Shown: piece after piece, positions 62,267 through 64,000 of the stretch
Position numbering within the stretch: the stretch's first letter is position 1
Layout: every line of letters begins with the position of its first letter
The notes under the pieces: model-generated
What the model was told of the DNA's origin: nothing
Database searches by the model: none
What the model saw: only the letters and a program-made list of their open reading frames with translations
From: Streptomyces sp. NBC_01288
GTDB lineage: Bacteria; Actinomycetota; Actinomycetes; Streptomycetales; Streptomycetaceae
DNA length: 64,000 nucleotides
Assembly (NCBI RefSeq): GCF_035982055.1
Contig: NZ_CP108427.1
Location: 6,385,001 to 6,449,000 of the forward strand
Direction of reading: 5' to 3'
Made by a program: the position numbers and the translations under genes

Positions 62267-63796
62267 TCATCTGCCCGTGAGCGGATGCCCCTCCCATCCA
62301 CCGTGCTCGCGGAGTTCGACCGGCTTGCCGGGCTTCCACTTCTCCAGTTTCACGACGGCCCGATCCAGCCGGTCCTCGACCCCGTCGGCGCTCAGCCCGG
62401 GTTCGAGGACCTGCCGCAACACGTGCAGAGCCAGTCTGGGCGGTACGGCGTTGCCGATCTGCTGCGCCACGTCGTTGCCGCGCCACGGGTACGCCACGGG
62501 GAACGTCTGGAGCACCCCCGCCTCGGCGTTGTTGAAGCGGTTGAAGTCGGCGAGGTCCTTGTCGGTGCCCTTGTGGACCACCCGGTTCCGCGACACCTTG
62601 CCCGTGATCGTGGCGGACGGGACGTCGTGGTCCCGTCGGCCGCGCGCCTCGGGGATGCCGCCTGTCCCGTAGTTGGAGACGACGGTGAAAGCGGGGCGAT
62701 CACCCACCTTGCGTGAGATCTGCCGTGCCTTCTTGAGGGCTGTCTCCATGGAGACCCAGGGCTGTTTGAAGGGGAGGGTGTCCGCTTGACCTGTCTTCGA
62801 CGGCGGGACGGAGGAACTGCTGCGGTGGTACAGCTCATGAGTCTCGGGCACCGTCGGGAGACGGCCGGTGCCGGCCCCGGGGAAGGCGGTCCGATCCAGC
62901 CGGGCCATCAGGACCGCGCGCCGTCGGGTCTGCGGAACACCGAAGGCCTCGGTGTGCATGAGCTGGGTCCGGGTCCGGTAGCCGAGAGAGGCCAACACCT
63001 CGGCGTACTTCTCCCACACCGGCATGACCGCCTGCACCTGCTCCAGGACGACTGCCTCGTAGGGGGTGCATCCCGGGCGCCGGCTCCGCTCGATCACCCA
63101 CCACAGGGGTTGCAGGACCAACCCCGTGCGCTCGTCGCCCAGTTCTTCCAGCTGGATCTTCAACTTGCCGAGCTTGTTGTTCAGATCGCTGAACTCCTTG
63201 ACCAGATCACCGAGTTCGCGATCCGTGGAGTCGATCTTCTGCGGGGTCTTGAGCTGTTTCACGAACTTCTTGACCTCGTCCGGCGAGGTCCCCAGTTGGT
63301 CCAGTCTGTTCCTCATGGCCTTGCGGATCTTGGCTCTGAGCTCCTCGACCTCGCGCTTCTCGGCCTTGATCCCTTTGGCGTCGAGCTCCCGCTGTCTGAG
63401 TTCCTCGGAGATCTTTCGCCAGGTCCGGAAGATCTGCCGCCAGTCCTGCTGGTTCTCCGGGCGTACGGCCGCGTGCAGACGCTCGATGTACTCCAGAACC
63501 TTGTCCAGCGCTCTACGGCCCGCCCCGTGCCCGGCCACGGTGAAAGTCTGGCAAGGGGGTCCACCGGTCAGTACCTGGGCACGAGGGAAGAAAGCCGCGC
63601 GGTACTGCCGGACATCGCCCTGAAAAGTGTCCATCCCCGCCGCACTGCGGGTGGCGCAGGCCCCGGGATCCCATTCGATGCCGGTGACCTGATACCCCAG
63701 CACATCTGCTGCCACATCCAGTCCGCCCGGTCCCGCGAACAAGTCCAGGATATGGAAATGCGCAGGTGGGGAGTCTACCTTCTCGATGTGGCTCAT
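62267..63796 (-). CDS. Cytosine-5 DNA methyltransferase with coiled-coil insertion (DrmMII-like)
   Basis: A 509-aa enzyme that makes 5-methylcytosine. Motif I is LDLFAGPGGLD (near 17-27), motif IV is TGGPPCQTF (catalytic Cys near 82), motif VI appears as VVLEQVQAV in place of the usual ENV, motif VIII is QTRRRAVLMAR, and IX/X is TGKVSRNR and QQIGNAVPPRLA. Between motifs IV and VI lie about 130 extra residues that are strongly helical and charged (RKISEELRQRELDAKGIKAEKREVEELR). The start ATG 63796 fits motif I spacing. It may mark self DNA for the DISARM-like system. It is convergent with the DUF6339-like gene. Confidence 0.88.
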   Translation of the reverse strand: MSHIEKVDSPPAHFHILDLFAGPGGLDVAADVLGYQVTGIEWDPGACATRSAAGMDTFQGDVRQYRAAFFPRAQVLTGGPPCQTFTVAGHGAGRRALDKVLEYIERLHAAVRPENQQDWRQIFRTWRKISEELRQRELDAKGIKAEKREVEELRAKIRKAMRNRLDQLGTSPDEVKKFVKQLKTPQKIDSTDRELGDLVKEFSDLNNKLGKLKIQLEELGDERTGLVLQPLWWVIERSRRPGCTPYEAVVLEQVQAVMPVWEKYAEVLASLGYRTRTQLMHTEAFGVPQTRRRAVLMARLDRTAFPGAGTGRLPTVPETHELYHRSSSSVPPSKTGQADTLPFKQPWVSMETALKKARQISRKVGDRPAFTVVSNYGTGGIPEARGRRDHDVPSATITGKVSRNRVVHKGTDKDLADFNRFNNAEAGVLQTFPVAYPWRGNDVAQQIGNAVPPRLALHVLRQVLEPGLSADGVEDRLDRAVVKLEKWKPGKPVELREHGGWEGHPLTGR

Positions 63797-63843
63797 GGGC
63801 CTGAAGTTTAGACGGCGCCACCGGGGCGCTGCGTGTGTCTTGC

Positions 63844-64000
63844 TCAGGTGCGACCGGGGGAGTTCAGAGCGGTCGCGATGGCGGCTCCGAGCGCCCCTCC
63901 GACCGGTGGGGGAGTCGCGTGTCCGATCTGCCGGTACCTGGCTGTCTTCTTCCCGGTGATGTGCCACTCAGGGGGGAACGACTGGAGCAGGGCCGCCTGA
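63844..64000 (-). CDS. Second cytosine-5 methyltransferase, C-terminal fragment
   Basis: The frame is open at the right edge; the last 51 residues are visible. They read LQSFPPEWHITGKKTARYRQIGHATPPPVG, the motif IX/X end of a 5mC methyltransferase. The stop lies 47 bases upstream of the previous methyltransferase gene on the same strand, so the two are in tandem. The catalytic part lies beyond the window. Confidence 0.85.
   Translation of the reverse strand, partial: QAALLQSFPPEWHITGKKTARYRQIGHATPPPVGGALGAAIATALNSPGRT

Noticed and set aside
45840..63796. A standard class 2 DISARM locus
   Set aside because: No DrmE or PLD-type DrmC gene is found, while GHKL and UvrD-like genes are present; only the drmA, drmB and 5mC methylase parts match.
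62267..63967. A start for the methyltransferase at 63967
   Set aside because: The 57 extra N-terminal residues are Arg/Ser-rich with no similarity to the family and overlap the upstream methylase gene; motif I sits correctly from ATG 63796.

Overview
This window is chromosomal DNA from a Streptomyces (or a very close actinomycete). The evidence is very high GC with strong G/C third-position bias, many GTG starts, 4-base ATGA/GTGA gene overlaps, DasR-type operators, a JAMM protease/CysO/CysM cysteine locus, and several copies of a GC-rich intergenic repeat common in this genus. From memory, the order from the M6 protease through pncB, clpS, cysO-cysM, the GlcNAc PTS genes, rph, rdgB, bcp, the groES-like gene and the PBP/ABC genes matches the SCO29xx part of the S. 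coelicolor core chromosome. Nothing was searched.

Layout. 0-9.4 kb: 3' part of a secreted M6 metalloprotease, an MMPL exporter, NAD salvage (nicotinamidase, nicotinate phosphoribosyltransferase), clpS with its DUF2017 partner, and an amino-acid permease. 9.4-12.9 kb: the sulfur-carrier cysteine pathway (JAMM protease, a 31-residue leader peptide, CysO, CysM), a membrane-anchored PemK/MazF-like protein and an MBL-fold hydrolase. 12.9-15.9 kb: an Rrf2 regulator with a divergent SDR and a nearby zinc-type oxidoreductase that share a palindromic operator. 15.9-19.2 kb: N-acetylglucosamine PTS genes with three DasR-type sites. 19.2-25.2 kb: rph, a lipoprotein-like gene, rdgB, an unusual tRNA with anticodon UAG, two HNH endonuclease genes directly upstream of it on the same strand, bcp, DUF3618, a groES-like gene and an inactivated SMR efflux gene. 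25.2-36 kb: a class A penicillin-binding protein, a three-gene ABC exporter, a DUF1707 protein, a GDSL esterase, DUF445 and an MFS carrier. 36-45.8 kb is more accessory: small membrane proteins, a DUF3500-HupE/UreJ pair, secreted proteins, a WXG-like/lysozyme-like set with a decayed tandem copy of its 3' end, and a nitroreductase.

45.8 kb to the right edge is the standout: a probable antiphage island. Leftward, with every start overlapping the preceding stop by 4 bases, run a 1585-aa GHKL-ATPase/DEAH-helicase fusion, a UvrD-like helicase, a DrmA-like helicase and a DrmB-like DUF1998 protein; a 69-aa acidic protein sits ahead of them. Divergent from these are an XRE-GHKL ATPase fusion, an unrecognised 331-aa protein and a DUF6339-type protein. 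Then come a cytosine-5 DNA methyltransferase with a long coiled-coil insertion and the tail of a second cytosine-5 methyltransferase that leaves the window. DrmA, DrmB and a 5mC methyltransferase are hallmarks of DISARM, but no DrmC (PLD), DrmD (SNF2-type) or DrmE candidate is visible, and two GHKL ATPases plus a UvrD-like helicase are present instead. I read it as a DISARM-related array of non-standard composition, with a candidate operator in the divergent promoter region.
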